Shown here: positions 55,649 through 64,000 of the stretch, in pieces
Layout: each line of letters opens with the position of its first letter
Numbering within the stretch: position 1 is the stretch's first letter
From: Mobilicoccus caccae
Lineage (GTDB): Bacteria > Actinomycetota > Actinomycetes > Actinomycetales > Dermatophilaceae
DNA: 64,000 bases
Reading direction: 5' to 3'
Assembly (NCBI RefSeq): GCF_030161635.1
Contig: NZ_BSUO01000001.1
Coordinates: forward strand, 682,001 to 746,000
Translations under genes and position numbers: made by a program
The notes under the pieces: generated by a model
Told to the model about the DNA's origin: nothing
Databases searched by the model: none
What the model saw: only the letters and a program-made list of their open reading frames with translations

Positions 55649-56748
55649 ATGCGCGAGTACCTGCTCGTCTTCGTCGTCGCGGCCGCGGTGACGTATGCCC
55701 TCACTCCCGGGGTGCGTGCGCTCGCCGTGCGGATCGGCGCGATGACGGCCGTGCGGGCGCGCGACGTGCACACCGTGCCCGTCCCGCGGCTCGGGGAGTG
55801 GCCATGCTCTTCGGGTTCCTCGCCGCCATGGCGCTCGCGACCCGGCTGGAACACCTCTCGCAGATCTTCGACGGGCCCGAGATCCTCGGCATCGCCATCG
55901 GCGCTGCGATCGTCACCCTGGTCGGGGCCATCGACGACGTCCGCGAACTCGACTGGCTCACCAAGCTCGCCGGCCAGATCATCGCCGCCGGCGCCATGGC
56001 GGCCATGGGTGTGCAGTTGCTCTCACTGCCGCTGTTCGGCGTCACCGTGCTGCCGGCGCCCGTCCTCATGGCGATCACCATCGTCATCGTCGTGGTGACG
56101 ATCAACGCCGTGAACTTCATCGACGGCCTCGACGGCCTGGCCGCCGGCATCGTCGCGATCGCCTCGCTGGCGTTCTTCCTCTACGCCTATCAGCTCTCGT
56201 TCCAGTACAACCCGCCGAACGTGTTCTCGACGGCGACGTTCGTCACCGCGGCCCTGCTCGGCTGCTGCGTGGGGTTCCTGCCGCACAACTTCAACCCGGC
56301 ACGCCTCTTCATGGGCGACGCCGGCGCGCTGCTGCTCGGTCTGCTGCTGTCGGCGGCGACGATCTCGATGATGGGCAGCGCCGACCCCGCGGTGCAGGCC
56401 GGGCCGAACGCCACGGTCGCCATCGTCCTGCCGATCGCGCTCCCGCTGGCGATCATGTCGATCCCGCTGCTCGACATGACCCTCGCCGTCGTGCGCCGCA
56501 CCCGCCGCGGGCAGCGCCCCTGGCACCCTGACGCCCAACACCTCCAGCACCGCATGATGCAACTCGGCCACTCCCACCGCGGGGCCGTGCTCCTGCTCTA
56601 CCTGTGGGCGGCGATCATCGCCTTCGGCGCCACCTCCTTCGCCTTCGTCTCCGGACCGCTGCCCCTCTTCGTCATCGCCGTCGGCGTCGTCGCGGCGCTG
56701 GTCCTCACCGCGCGACTGCCGAAATGGCTCCGACGTGGACGCCTGTGA
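55649..56748 (+). CDS. wecA: WecA/TagO-type undecaprenyl-phosphate sugar-1-phosphate transferase (frameshifted as given)
   Basis: Restored, about 366 residues with eleven membrane spans: PVPRLGGVAMLFGFL after repair, GAIDDVRELDWLTKL (DDxxD-like), NAVNFIDGLDGLAAG and FNPARLFMGDAG, and the HPDAQHLQHRMMQLGHSHR loop of the UDP-sugar binding side. It loads GlcNAc-1-P onto undecaprenyl phosphate, first step of wall glycan or arabinogalactan-like linker synthesis. One G is missing at the run 55793-55796. ATG 55649 lies 10 bases after tsaC. Confidence 0.9.
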
Positions 56749-56900
56749 TAGTTTCGGCATGCCGTCCTGCGCGAAGGCGCCAGACCTCTGCGATCACCCT
56801 TCACGGTGAACGTCGCTGGTCCCGGTCCTAGCCCGCGGCCCCCTGCCGGTCTTCCGCAGGCCGCGCCTGTCCCGCCCGCTTCCGACCGAGGTAGGTCACG

Positions 56901-57431
56901 CTGAAGCCCCTTTCGCCGAGCGACGCCACGCCTTCGCGCGACGCCGCGTCAGGGCAGTGGCGACCTCTTCTCGTCGGTGGTCTGCTCCCGTGCCTCGCGA
57001 GCGCCCCCGTGGTGGCCGGCCTCGCCTACTGGCTCGGCGGAACGGCCACCCTCCTCAGCGCCCTCTTCGGTCTGGCACTGGCGACCGTCTTCTTCGTCGT
57101 CGGACTCGCGGCCCTGCGCCTCGTCCTCGCGAGCGCGCTCTCGATGCAGATGATCGGCGCCCTCGCGGTCTACGCCGCCCAGGTGCTCGTCCTCTTCGCA
57201 CTGCTCGACGTGCTCGCCTCCGTCACCGGACTCCAGGGCCGCCCCTTCGCCCTAGGTGCCCTCGTCGGCGTCATCGCCTGGCAGACGGGGCAGGTGTTCG
57301 TCCTCATGCGACGCCGCACCCTGGTCTACTCCGGCCCCATGCCCGGCGAGACCTCTGTGACCGACACCACGCAGGACGCCGCGCCGACGTCGCGACCCGC
57401 CGAGAAGCTCCTGCACGGGGGCGCCCGATGA
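56901..57431 (+). CDS. atpI: ATP synthase subunit I-like protein (start uncertain)
   Basis: Four membrane spans are expected and are found only if the frame opens near 56901: LLVGGLLPCLASAPVVAGLAYW is the first, then LLSALFGLALATVFFVVGLAAL, and two more, followed by a polar tail. The first ATG/GTG in frame is 57009, which would cut off half of span one. In frame upstream only CTG 56901 (with GAGGTAGG 6-8 bases before) and no ATG/GTG is available, so a CTG start or a base error is likely. AtpI aids c-ring assembly. Its TGA overlaps the next ATG (ATGA). Confidence 0.7.
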   Translation: MKPLSPSDATPSRDAASGQWRPLLVGGLLPCLASAPVVAGLAYWLGGTATLLSALFGLALATVFFVVGLAALRLVLASALSMQMIGALAVYAAQVLVLFALLDVLASVTGLQGRPFALGALVGVIAWQTGQVFVLMRRRTLVYSGPMPGETSVTDTTQDAAPTSRPAEKLLHGGAR

Positions 57432-57778
57432 GCCGCAACCCGCACGTGTCCGCATCCCCGATCCGCGCCGATCAGGGCCGCCGTGGCAACAGCGTCGACA
57501 CCGACGCGGCCGTCGGTGTGACTTCTTACCTGCTCGCCGGGCCGCTCGCCTTCGGCGGGATCGGATATGGTCTGGACCGGTGGCTCGGGACACAGGTTCT
57601 CGTCGCCGTCGGCATCCTCGTAGGCCTGGCCGTGTCCCTGTACATCGTGTGGCTTCGATACGGTGCCGGTGGGGACGACGACCGCACGACGACATCGTCC
57701 TTCGCTCCGGGCGCCTCGCGCGGATCCCGCCACGAGCACGCCCCGACAGCTTCGACAACCCACGAGGAGAGCCAGTGA
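57428..57778 (+). CDS. AtpZ/ATPase gene 1-type protein
   Basis: A 116-residue protein with two membrane spans (SYLLAGPLAFGGIGYGLDRWLG and LVAVGILVGLAVSLYIVWL) between polar tails, the pattern of the AtpZ (F0F1-ATPase subunit) family. Its ATG overlaps the atpI stop, and its TGA overlaps the GTG of atpB (57775-57778). Role is accessory: c-ring assembly or magnesium/calcium uptake has been proposed for the family. The polar C-terminus is Asp/Ser/His-rich. Confidence 0.75.
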   Translation: MSRNPHVSASPIRADQGRRGNSVDTDAAVGVTSYLLAGPLAFGGIGYGLDRWLGTQVLVAVGILVGLAVSLYIVWLRYGAGGDDDRTTTSSFAPGASRGSRHEHAPTASTTHEESQ

Positions 57779-58593
57779 CCGCCACGATGGTGATGGCAGC
57801 AATCGGCGGAAGGGTCACCGCCGCCGGTGGAGAGGGTGGCTACACGCCGCCGTCCCCGGACGACTTCTGGCTGCCTCTCTTCGGTAGTGGCGCGTTCGCC
57901 TTCACCCGGCCCATGGCCATCTACCTCGTCAGCGCGATCGCGGTGGCCGGCCTGCTGTGGTGGACCACCAGGAACGCGGCCGTCGTGCCGACCAAGCGGC
58001 AGTGGTACGTCGAGCAGCTCTACGACTTCGTCCGCAACTCCATCGGCCGCGACATGATCGGCAGCGCCCACTTCCGGCGCTTCACGCCGCTGCTGTTCAC
58101 GTTGTTCACGTTCATCCTGCTGAACAACCTCATGGGCGTCATCCCGTTCTTCCAGAACCCGCCGTTCGCGCGCATCGGTTTCGCGATCGCCCTCGTGATG
58201 GTCGTCTACCTCGTCTACCACTGGGTCGGTCTGCAGAAGCACGGCCTCGTGGGCTACTTCAAGCACATGATCCCCCCGGGTCTGCCCGGCTTCATCGCGC
58301 CGTTCGTCTTCCTGGTGGAGTTCATCACCTACTTCATCACCCGCCCGCTGACGCTCACCCTCCGTCTCTTCGGAAACATGCTCGCGGGTCACATGGTGCT
58401 GGTGTTGTTCATCCTGGGCGGTGAGTACCTGCTCCTCCACGGTGACGGGTTCGTCAAACTCGCGGGTGTCGCCTCCTTCGGCGGTGCCGCGCTGATGACC
58501 GTCTTCGAAATGCTGATCCAGACCCTGCAGGCCTACGTGTTCACGCTGCTCACGGCCTCCTACATCGGTACCGCCGTCGCGGACGACCACTGA
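57775..58593 (+). CDS. atpB: ATP synthase F0 subunit a
   Basis: A 272-residue membrane protein. [34 protein letters not shown] holds the essential arginine (LRLFGN) of the proton path (shown here in part only as [12 protein letters not shown]); [20 protein letters not shown] is the last span. GTG 57775 (GTGA overlap) is chosen because GAGGAGAG lies just upstream; the family allows the short N-terminal extension. Confidence 0.94.
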   Translation: MTATMVMAAIGGRVTAAGGEGGYTPPSPDDFWLPLFGSGAFAFTRPMAIYLVSAIAVAGLLWWTTRNAAVVPTKRQWYVEQLYDFVRNSIGRDMIGSAHFRRFTPLLFTLFTFILLNNLMGVIPFFQNPPFARIGFAIALVMVVYLVYHWVGLQKHGLVGYFKHMIPPGLPGFIAPFVFLVEFITYFITRPLTLTLRLFGNMLAGHMVLVLFILGGEYLLLHGDGFVKLAGVASFGGAALMTVFEMLIQTLQAYVFTLLTASYIGTAVADDH

Positions 58594-58673
58594 TCTTTTC
58601 CGACCACAACTTCACAACCCGCTCGCCGGGGGCGCCGCTCCCGGGAACGACCAACGAAAAGGAACCCATCACC

Positions 58674-58880
58674 ATGACCGGCTCCCTGTCCGTCGTCGGC
58701 TACGGCATCTCCACGCTCGGCCCGGCCATCGCCATCGGCCTGATCTTCGCGGCCCTCATCAACGGCATCGCGCGTCAGCCCGAGGCCCGCAGCGTCCTCC
58801 AGCCGCAGGCCATCCTCGGCTTCGCCGTGGCCGAGGCGCTCGCCATCCTGGGCTTCGTCCTCGTCTTCATCTTCAACTGA
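58674..58880 (+). CDS. atpE: ATP synthase F0 subunit c
   Basis: A 68-residue hairpin proteolipid: helix one with [16 protein letters not shown], the cytoplasmic loop ARQPEA, helix two with the proton-carrying Glu in [22 protein letters not shown] precedes the ATG. Confidence 0.96.
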   Translation: MTGSLSVVGYGISTLGPAIAIGLIFAALINGIARQPEARSVLQPQAILGFAVAEALAILGFVLVFIFN

Positions 58881-58958
58881 CCGGCCAGTTCCGGTACTCA
58901 ACGAGAACCCCGGCGCCACCTCAGTGGTGCCGGACCGGCCCGGTACTAGGAGAACCCA

Positions 58959-59609
58959 GTGCACCTCAGCCCGACGCACGTCGTCGCTCTCGCCCCCGCC
59001 GTGGGTGGCGGGGGTGGTAACGACGGCCAAGGAATGCCGATCCTCCCTCACACCGGTGAGTGGATCTTCGGCCTCATCATCTTCCTCCTGCTGCTCGCGT
59101 TCGTGTGGAAGAAGGTCGTGCCCAACCTCGAGCGTGCCTACGAGGCCCGCGCCGAGGCGATCGAGGGCGACATGTCTCGGGCGGAGCGAGCGCTGGCCGA
59201 GGCGGAGTCCACGAAGCGCCAGTACGAGCAGGCGCTGACCGAGGCCCGCACCGAGGCCGCGCACATCCGAGAGGAAGCGCGCGAGCAGGGTGCGAGCATC
59301 ATCGCGGAGATGCGCGGCGAGGCACAGTCCGAGGCCGCACGCATCACCGAGTCGGCGCACAAGCAGATCGAGGCCGAGCGTCAGCAGGCCATGTCGAGTC
59401 TGCGCGGCGAGATGGGTCGCCTGTCGACCGACCTCGCGAGCCGCATCGTCGGGGAGTCCCTGCACGACGAGGCCCGTCAGAAGGGCATCGTCGAGCGGTT
59501 CCTCTCCGAGCTCGAGGCCGGAGAGGTGCGTCGGGAGTCCCTCGCGGGCACCGAGGGGGCGAGCGTTGATGGAAGGCCCCTCGCGCGGATCCTGGGTCGC
59601 CGCCGATGA
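58959..59609 (+). CDS. atpF: ATP synthase F0 subunit b (C-terminus probably misread)
   Basis: As given 216 residues: a 26-residue polar start, one membrane helix (WIFGLIIFLLLLAFVWKKVV), then a long charged coiled coil that forms the stator stalk. GTG 58959 has AGGAGAACC upstream. The last 16 residues are unlike the family and overlap atpH by 41 bases. Adding one G at the G5 run 59555-59559 ends the protein at residue 203 with a TGA that shares one base with the atpH ATG (TGATG), the usual tight join; I favour that reading. Confidence 0.88.
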   Translation: MHLSPTHVVALAPAVGGGGGNDGQGMPILPHTGEWIFGLIIFLLLLAFVWKKVVPNLERAYEARAEAIEGDMSRAERALAEAESTKRQYEQALTEARTEAAHIREEAREQGASIIAEMRGEAQSEAARITESAHKQIEAERQQAMSSLRGEMGRLSTDLASRIVGESLHDEARQKGIVERFLSELEAGEVRRESLAGTEGASVDGRPLARILGRRR

Positions 59610-60381
59610 GGTGCTCGCCGAGGTCCTCCCGGACGTCGACGCCCGCAACCTCGCGGGTGAGCTGTTCGCCATCGGTGAGGCCGTCGACGGCAACGCCAAG
59701 TTGCGTCGCTCGCTGGCCGACCCTTCACGCGACGCGGGGCCCAAGCGGGCCATGGTGCGGACGCTCTTCGACTCGCGGGTGTCCCCGCAGGCCGTGAGGG
59801 TGCTCGAGACCGTGGCCTCCGGACGCTGGCGCACCGACCGTGACATGGTCGACGCCCTCGAGCGCCTGGGTGTGGACGCCGTCCTCGCCGCTGCGGAGAA
59901 GGACGGGGTCCTCGACCAGGTCGAGGACGAGCTGTTCCGGTTCGAGCGACTCGTCGCGGCCGACCACGAGCTGTCCACGGCGATCTCGCGGCGCGAGGTC
60001 GACCCGCAGCGTCGGGCGCAACTGGTCGTCGACCTGCTCGCCGGTCGGGCCCTGCCCGACACCGTCTGGCTGGCCCAGCGTCCCGTTCTGCACCCGCGCG
60101 GTCGCAAGTACTCGGCGGCCATCTGGGCGCAGTTGAAGATCGCGGCCAAGCGTCGGGAGCAGATCACGGCCATCGTCACCAGCGCGGTCGAGCTCGACGC
60201 CGGTCAGCGCGACCGGCTGGCGGCGGGTCTGACCAAGCTCTACGGACGCAACGTGTTCGTCACCGTGGTCGTCGACCCCGACGTGCTCGGTGGGCTCCGT
60301 GTCCGCATCGGCGATGAGGTCATCGACGGCACCGTGCGGCGCCGCCTCGAGGACGTCCGCCGTTCCATGGGCACCGCCTGA
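59569..60381 (+). CDS. atpH: ATP synthase F1 subunit delta
   Basis: A 270-residue stator protein: N-terminal six-helix domain (about 15-125) with AGELFAIGEAVDGNAKLRRSL and PKRAMVRTLF, C-terminal part with KYSAAIWAQLKIAAKRREQITA and the ending VFVTVVVDPDVLGGLRVRIGDEVIDGT (partial; shown as LGGLRVRIGDEVIDG). ATG 59569 has GAGGGGGCG upstream. Actinobacterial delta subunits are about this long. Confidence 0.93.
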   Translation: MEGPSRGSWVAADEVLAEVLPDVDARNLAGELFAIGEAVDGNAKLRRSLADPSRDAGPKRAMVRTLFDSRVSPQAVRVLETVASGRWRTDRDMVDALERLGVDAVLAAAEKDGVLDQVEDELFRFERLVAADHELSTAISRREVDPQRRAQLVVDLLAGRALPDTVWLAQRPVLHPRGRKYSAAIWAQLKIAAKRREQITAIVTSAVELDAGQRDRLAAGLTKLYGRNVFVTVVVDPDVLGGLRVRIGDEVIDGTVRRRLEDVRRSMGTA

Positions 60382-60496
60382 CGGCTTCGCCCACCCCCGG
60401 CGGCGGTTCCGACACCGCCGTCCCCAAGACAGACCCAGCAGTTGACCGCTTCTCACCCGGCCCCCGCCGGAGGAGCTGACAGGAGAGAGACAGACG

Positions 60497-62130
60497 ATGG
60501 CGGAGCTTACGATCCGTCCGGAGGAGATCCGGGACGCACTGGACTCCTTCGTTCAGTCCTACGAGCCCGACGCGGCCACCCGTGAAGAGGTCGGCCGGGT
60601 CACCGATGCCGGCGACGGCATCGCCCACGTCGAGGGGCTTCCTCGGCCATGGCGAACGAACTGCTGGAGTTCGAGGACGGCACCCTCGGCCTCGCGCTCA
60701 ACCTCGACGTGCACGAGATCGGCGTCATCGTCCTCGGCGACTTCGCCGGTATCGAGGAGGGCCAGACGGTCAAGCGCACAGGCGAGGTCCTCTCGGTCCC
60801 CGTCGGCGACGCCTTCATGGGTCGCGTGGTCAACCCCCTCGGTCAGCCGATCGACGGCCTGGGCGAGATCAAGAGCGAAGGGGTGCGTGAGCTCGAGCTC
60901 CAGGCCCCCAACGTCATGGCCCGCAAGTCGGTCCACGAGCCGATGCAGACCGGCATCAAGGCCGTCGACTCGATGATCCCGATCGGCCGTGGCCAGCGTC
61001 AGCTCATCATCGGTGACCGCCAGACGGGCAAGACCACCGTCGCGGTCGACACGATCCTCAACCAGCGGCAGAACTGGGAGTCCGGCGACCCGGACAAGCA
61101 GGTGCGCTGCATCTACGTGGCGATCGGTCAGAAGGGTTCGACCATCGCCTCCGTGCGCGGCACCCTCGAAGAGGCCGGCGCCATGGAGTACACGACGATC
61201 GTCGCGGCCCCGGCCTCCGACGCCGCCGGCTTCAAGTACCTCGCGCCCTACACCGGCTCGGCCATCGGCCAGCACTGGATGTACCAGGGCAAGCACGTCC
61301 TCATCGTCTTCGACGACCTGTCCAAGCAGGCCGAGGCCTACCGCGCCGTGTCGCTGCTGCTGCGCCGCCCGCCGGGCCGCGAGGCCTACCCGGGTGACGT
61401 GTTCTACCTGCACAGCCGCCTGCTCGAGCGTTGCGCCAAGCTGTCCGACGACATGGGCCACGGCTCGATGACCGGTCTGCCGATCATCGAGACCAAGGCC
61501 GGTGACGTGTCGGCGTACATCCCGACCAACGTCATCTCGATCACCGACGGCCAGATCTACCTGCAGGCCGACCTGTTCAACTCCAACGTCCGCCCGGCGA
61601 TCGACGTGGGTGTGTCGGTCTCCCGTGTCGGTGGTTCGGCGCAGATCAAGGCGATGAAGGAGGTCTCCGGCCGGTTGAAGCTCGACCTCGCGCAGTTCCG
61701 CGCTATGGAGGCCTTCGCCATGTTCGCCTCCGACCTCGACGCCGCCTCGCGGGCCCAGCTCGCCCGCGGTGCACGCCTGGTCGAACTGCTCAAGCAGCCG
61801 CAGTCCTCCCCGCTGCCGGTGGAGGAGCAGGTCGTGGCGGTGTGGGCCGGCACCACCGGCAAGCTCGACGACGTGGAGGTCTCCGACGTCAGGCGTTTCG
61901 AGGCCGAGTTCCTCGACGAGGTGCGCCGCAGCCACAGCGGCATCCTCGACGCGATCCGCGAGAGCAAGAAGCTCGAGGACGAGACGAAGAACGCGATGGA
62001 GGAGGCCATGGAGTCCTTCAAGCGCACCTTCCGCTCCGGTGACGGCGGCATCAGCCCCGGTCCGGACGAGGACAACGGCGCGGCCGAGGACGACGAGATG
62101 GACCAGGAGCAGATCGTCCGTCGTCGCTGA
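60497..62130 (+). CDS. atpA: ATP synthase F1 subunit alpha (frameshifted as given)
   Basis: Restored, about 544 residues: N-terminal [17 protein letters not shown], then [19 protein letters not shown] across the break, P-loop [11 protein letters not shown] (about 174-184), and the alpha-subunit signature [14 protein letters not shown]. The tail after about 505 is acidic. One base is missing between 60634 and 60643 (the G4 run or the CC beside it); family sequence favours a C so that GLPSAM results. As the only atpA of the window it must be intact in the cell, so this is strong evidence for a sequence error. ATG 60497 has AGGAGAGA upstream. Confidence 0.93.
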
Positions 62131-62251
62131 CGCGACATAGGGGCCGACCGGACCGGCATCCCCGGCCCGGTCGACCCCGACGGAGGACGGCGGATCGTCG
62201 CCGGCAGCACCACACCGAGAGCCAGACGAGAACGAGGAGAGGCGGAAAGCT

Positions 62252-63175
62252 ATGGGAGCGCAGATCCGGGTCTACCGGCAGCGCATCCGCTCCGTCAGCG
62301 CGATCAAGAAGATCACCCGAGCGATGGAGCTCATGGCGGCCTCGCGGGTCGTCAAGGCGAGGCAGCGGGTCGACCAGACCTCGCCGTACTCGACGGCCCT
62401 CACCCGGGCGCTCTCGGCCGTCGCGTCGCATGCCGACATCGAGCACCCCATCCTCACCGAGGCCGAGAACCCGCGTCGCGCGGCCGTCGTCATCATGACG
62501 AGCAACCGCGGTCTCGCCGGCGCGTACGCGTCCTCGGTGCTCAAGGAGAGCGAGCGGCTCATCGAGCGGCTGCGCGAGGAGGGCAAGGAGGTCGTCCCGC
62601 TCCTGGTGGGTCGCAAGGCGATCCGCTACTACTCCTTCCGCAAGCGTGACTTCGCCGACTCCTGGGAGGAGTCGACCGACGCCCCGCCGTACGAGATGGC
62701 CAAGGAGATCAGCGACGCCGTCCTGGGCGCGTTCCTCGATCAGGAGGAGGACGGCTCCGGCGTCGACGAGGTCCACGTCGTCTACACCAAGTTCAAGACG
62801 ATGGTGACCCAGGAGCCGCAGAACCTCCGTCTGCTGCCCATCAAGGTGGTCGACGCCGCGGACGCCACCGGTGACGCCAAGGACTCCGGCGACGCCCACG
62901 GGCCGATGCCGCTGTACGAGTTCGAGCCCAGCCCCGAGGAGGTGCTGGACGCGATCCTGCCGCAGTACGTCTCGCACCGGATCTACAACTGCCTCCTCCA
63001 GGCGGCGGCCTCCGAGCTCGCGGCACGTCAGCGCGCGATGAAGTCCGCGACGGACAACGCCGACGACCTCATCAAGACCTACACCCGGCTGGCCAACGAG
63101 GCGCGCCAGGCCGAGATCACCCAAGAGATCAGCGAGATCGTGGGCGGCGCCAACGCCCTCGCGGACTCCAAGTAA
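62252..63175 (+). CDS. atpG: ATP synthase F1 subunit gamma
   Basis: A 307-residue rotor shaft. [29 protein letters not shown]-type N-terminal helix (in part: [19 protein letters not shown]) and the C-terminal helix with [21 protein letters not shown] pair in the coiled coil. An acidic, alanine-rich insert near residues 205-225 is seen in actinobacteria. GAGGCGGAAAGC precedes the ATG. Confidence 0.95.
   Translation: MGAQIRVYRQRIRSVSAIKKITRAMELMAASRVVKARQRVDQTSPYSTALTRALSAVASHADIEHPILTEAENPRRAAVVIMTSNRGLAGAYASSVLKESERLIERLREEGKEVVPLLVGRKAIRYYSFRKRDFADSWEESTDAPPYEMAKEISDAVLGAFLDQEEDGSGVDEVHVVYTKFKTMVTQEPQNLRLLPIKVVDAADATGDAKDSGDAHGPMPLYEFEPSPEEVLDAILPQYVSHRIYNCLLQAAASELAARQRAMKSATDNADDLIKTYTRLANEARQAEITQEISEIVGGANALADSK

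Positions 63176-64000
<825 letters not shown>

Overview
The window comes from a very GC-rich actinobacterium. The order argS, lysA, hom, thrB, rho, rpmE, prfA, prmC, tsaC, wecA, atp, together with a fused 2-oxoglutarate decarboxylase (Kgd) and a DUF222/HNH nuclease, points to Micrococcales, perhaps Intrasporangiaceae or a relative. That placement is inference from synteny and protein families; no rRNA gene is present.

Bases 1-21100 are a surface-polysaccharide locus. It holds several glycosyltransferases, a Wzx-like flippase (8486-9916), Wzz-like and Wzy-like proteins (7067-8208, 5771-7119), and a tightly overlapping seven-gene minus-strand operon (9861-17378). That operon carries the complete CapE/CapF/CapG set for UDP-N-acetyl-L-fucosamine plus a WbuB-like transferase. 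A PglE-like aminotransferase, a PglC-like initiating phosphoglycosyltransferase and a PglF/FlaA1-like dehydratase (17489-21127) would supply the first, bacillosamine-type sugar. Inside the locus, an AbiEi/DUF559-like gene is bracketed by copies of a 34-nt palindromic repeat.

Bases 21229-31263 are mixed housekeeping and stress genes: a quinone oxidoreductase-like protein, a secreted protein, a DUF4097-PadR operon with a clear tandem PadR-type operator, a GDSL esterase, a DUF6104 protein, Kgd, and a small SDR protein. Bases 31389-36727 carry two different arginyl-tRNA synthetase genes. Between them lie a tRNA-Arg(CCG), a DUF222/HNH nuclease under a LexA-box promoter, and a perfect CRP/GlxR-type palindrome. 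lysA, hom, thrB and rho follow.

Between rho and rpmE, normally neighbours, sits a 9.4-kb overlapping operon (43000-52420): a stand-alone receiver, a membrane HEAT-repeat protein, a processive GT2 synthase, a hybrid GAF sensor kinase, a small membrane protein, a second GT2 synthase, a ConA-like lipoprotein and a DUF2334 deacetylase-like protein. This looks like a two-component-controlled exopolysaccharide machine and is the best candidate here for an undescribed system. The window ends with rpmE, prfA, prmC, tsaC, wecA and the F1Fo ATP synthase operon up to a partial atpD.

A caution for every user: at least fifteen places in fourteen genes, including the essential atpA, need exactly one extra base to restore a continuous protein. 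Almost all lie at a run of four or five G or C. I read these as systematic homopolymer undercalls in the sequence, not as pseudogenes. Affected genes are given as full-length spans with the suspect site named.
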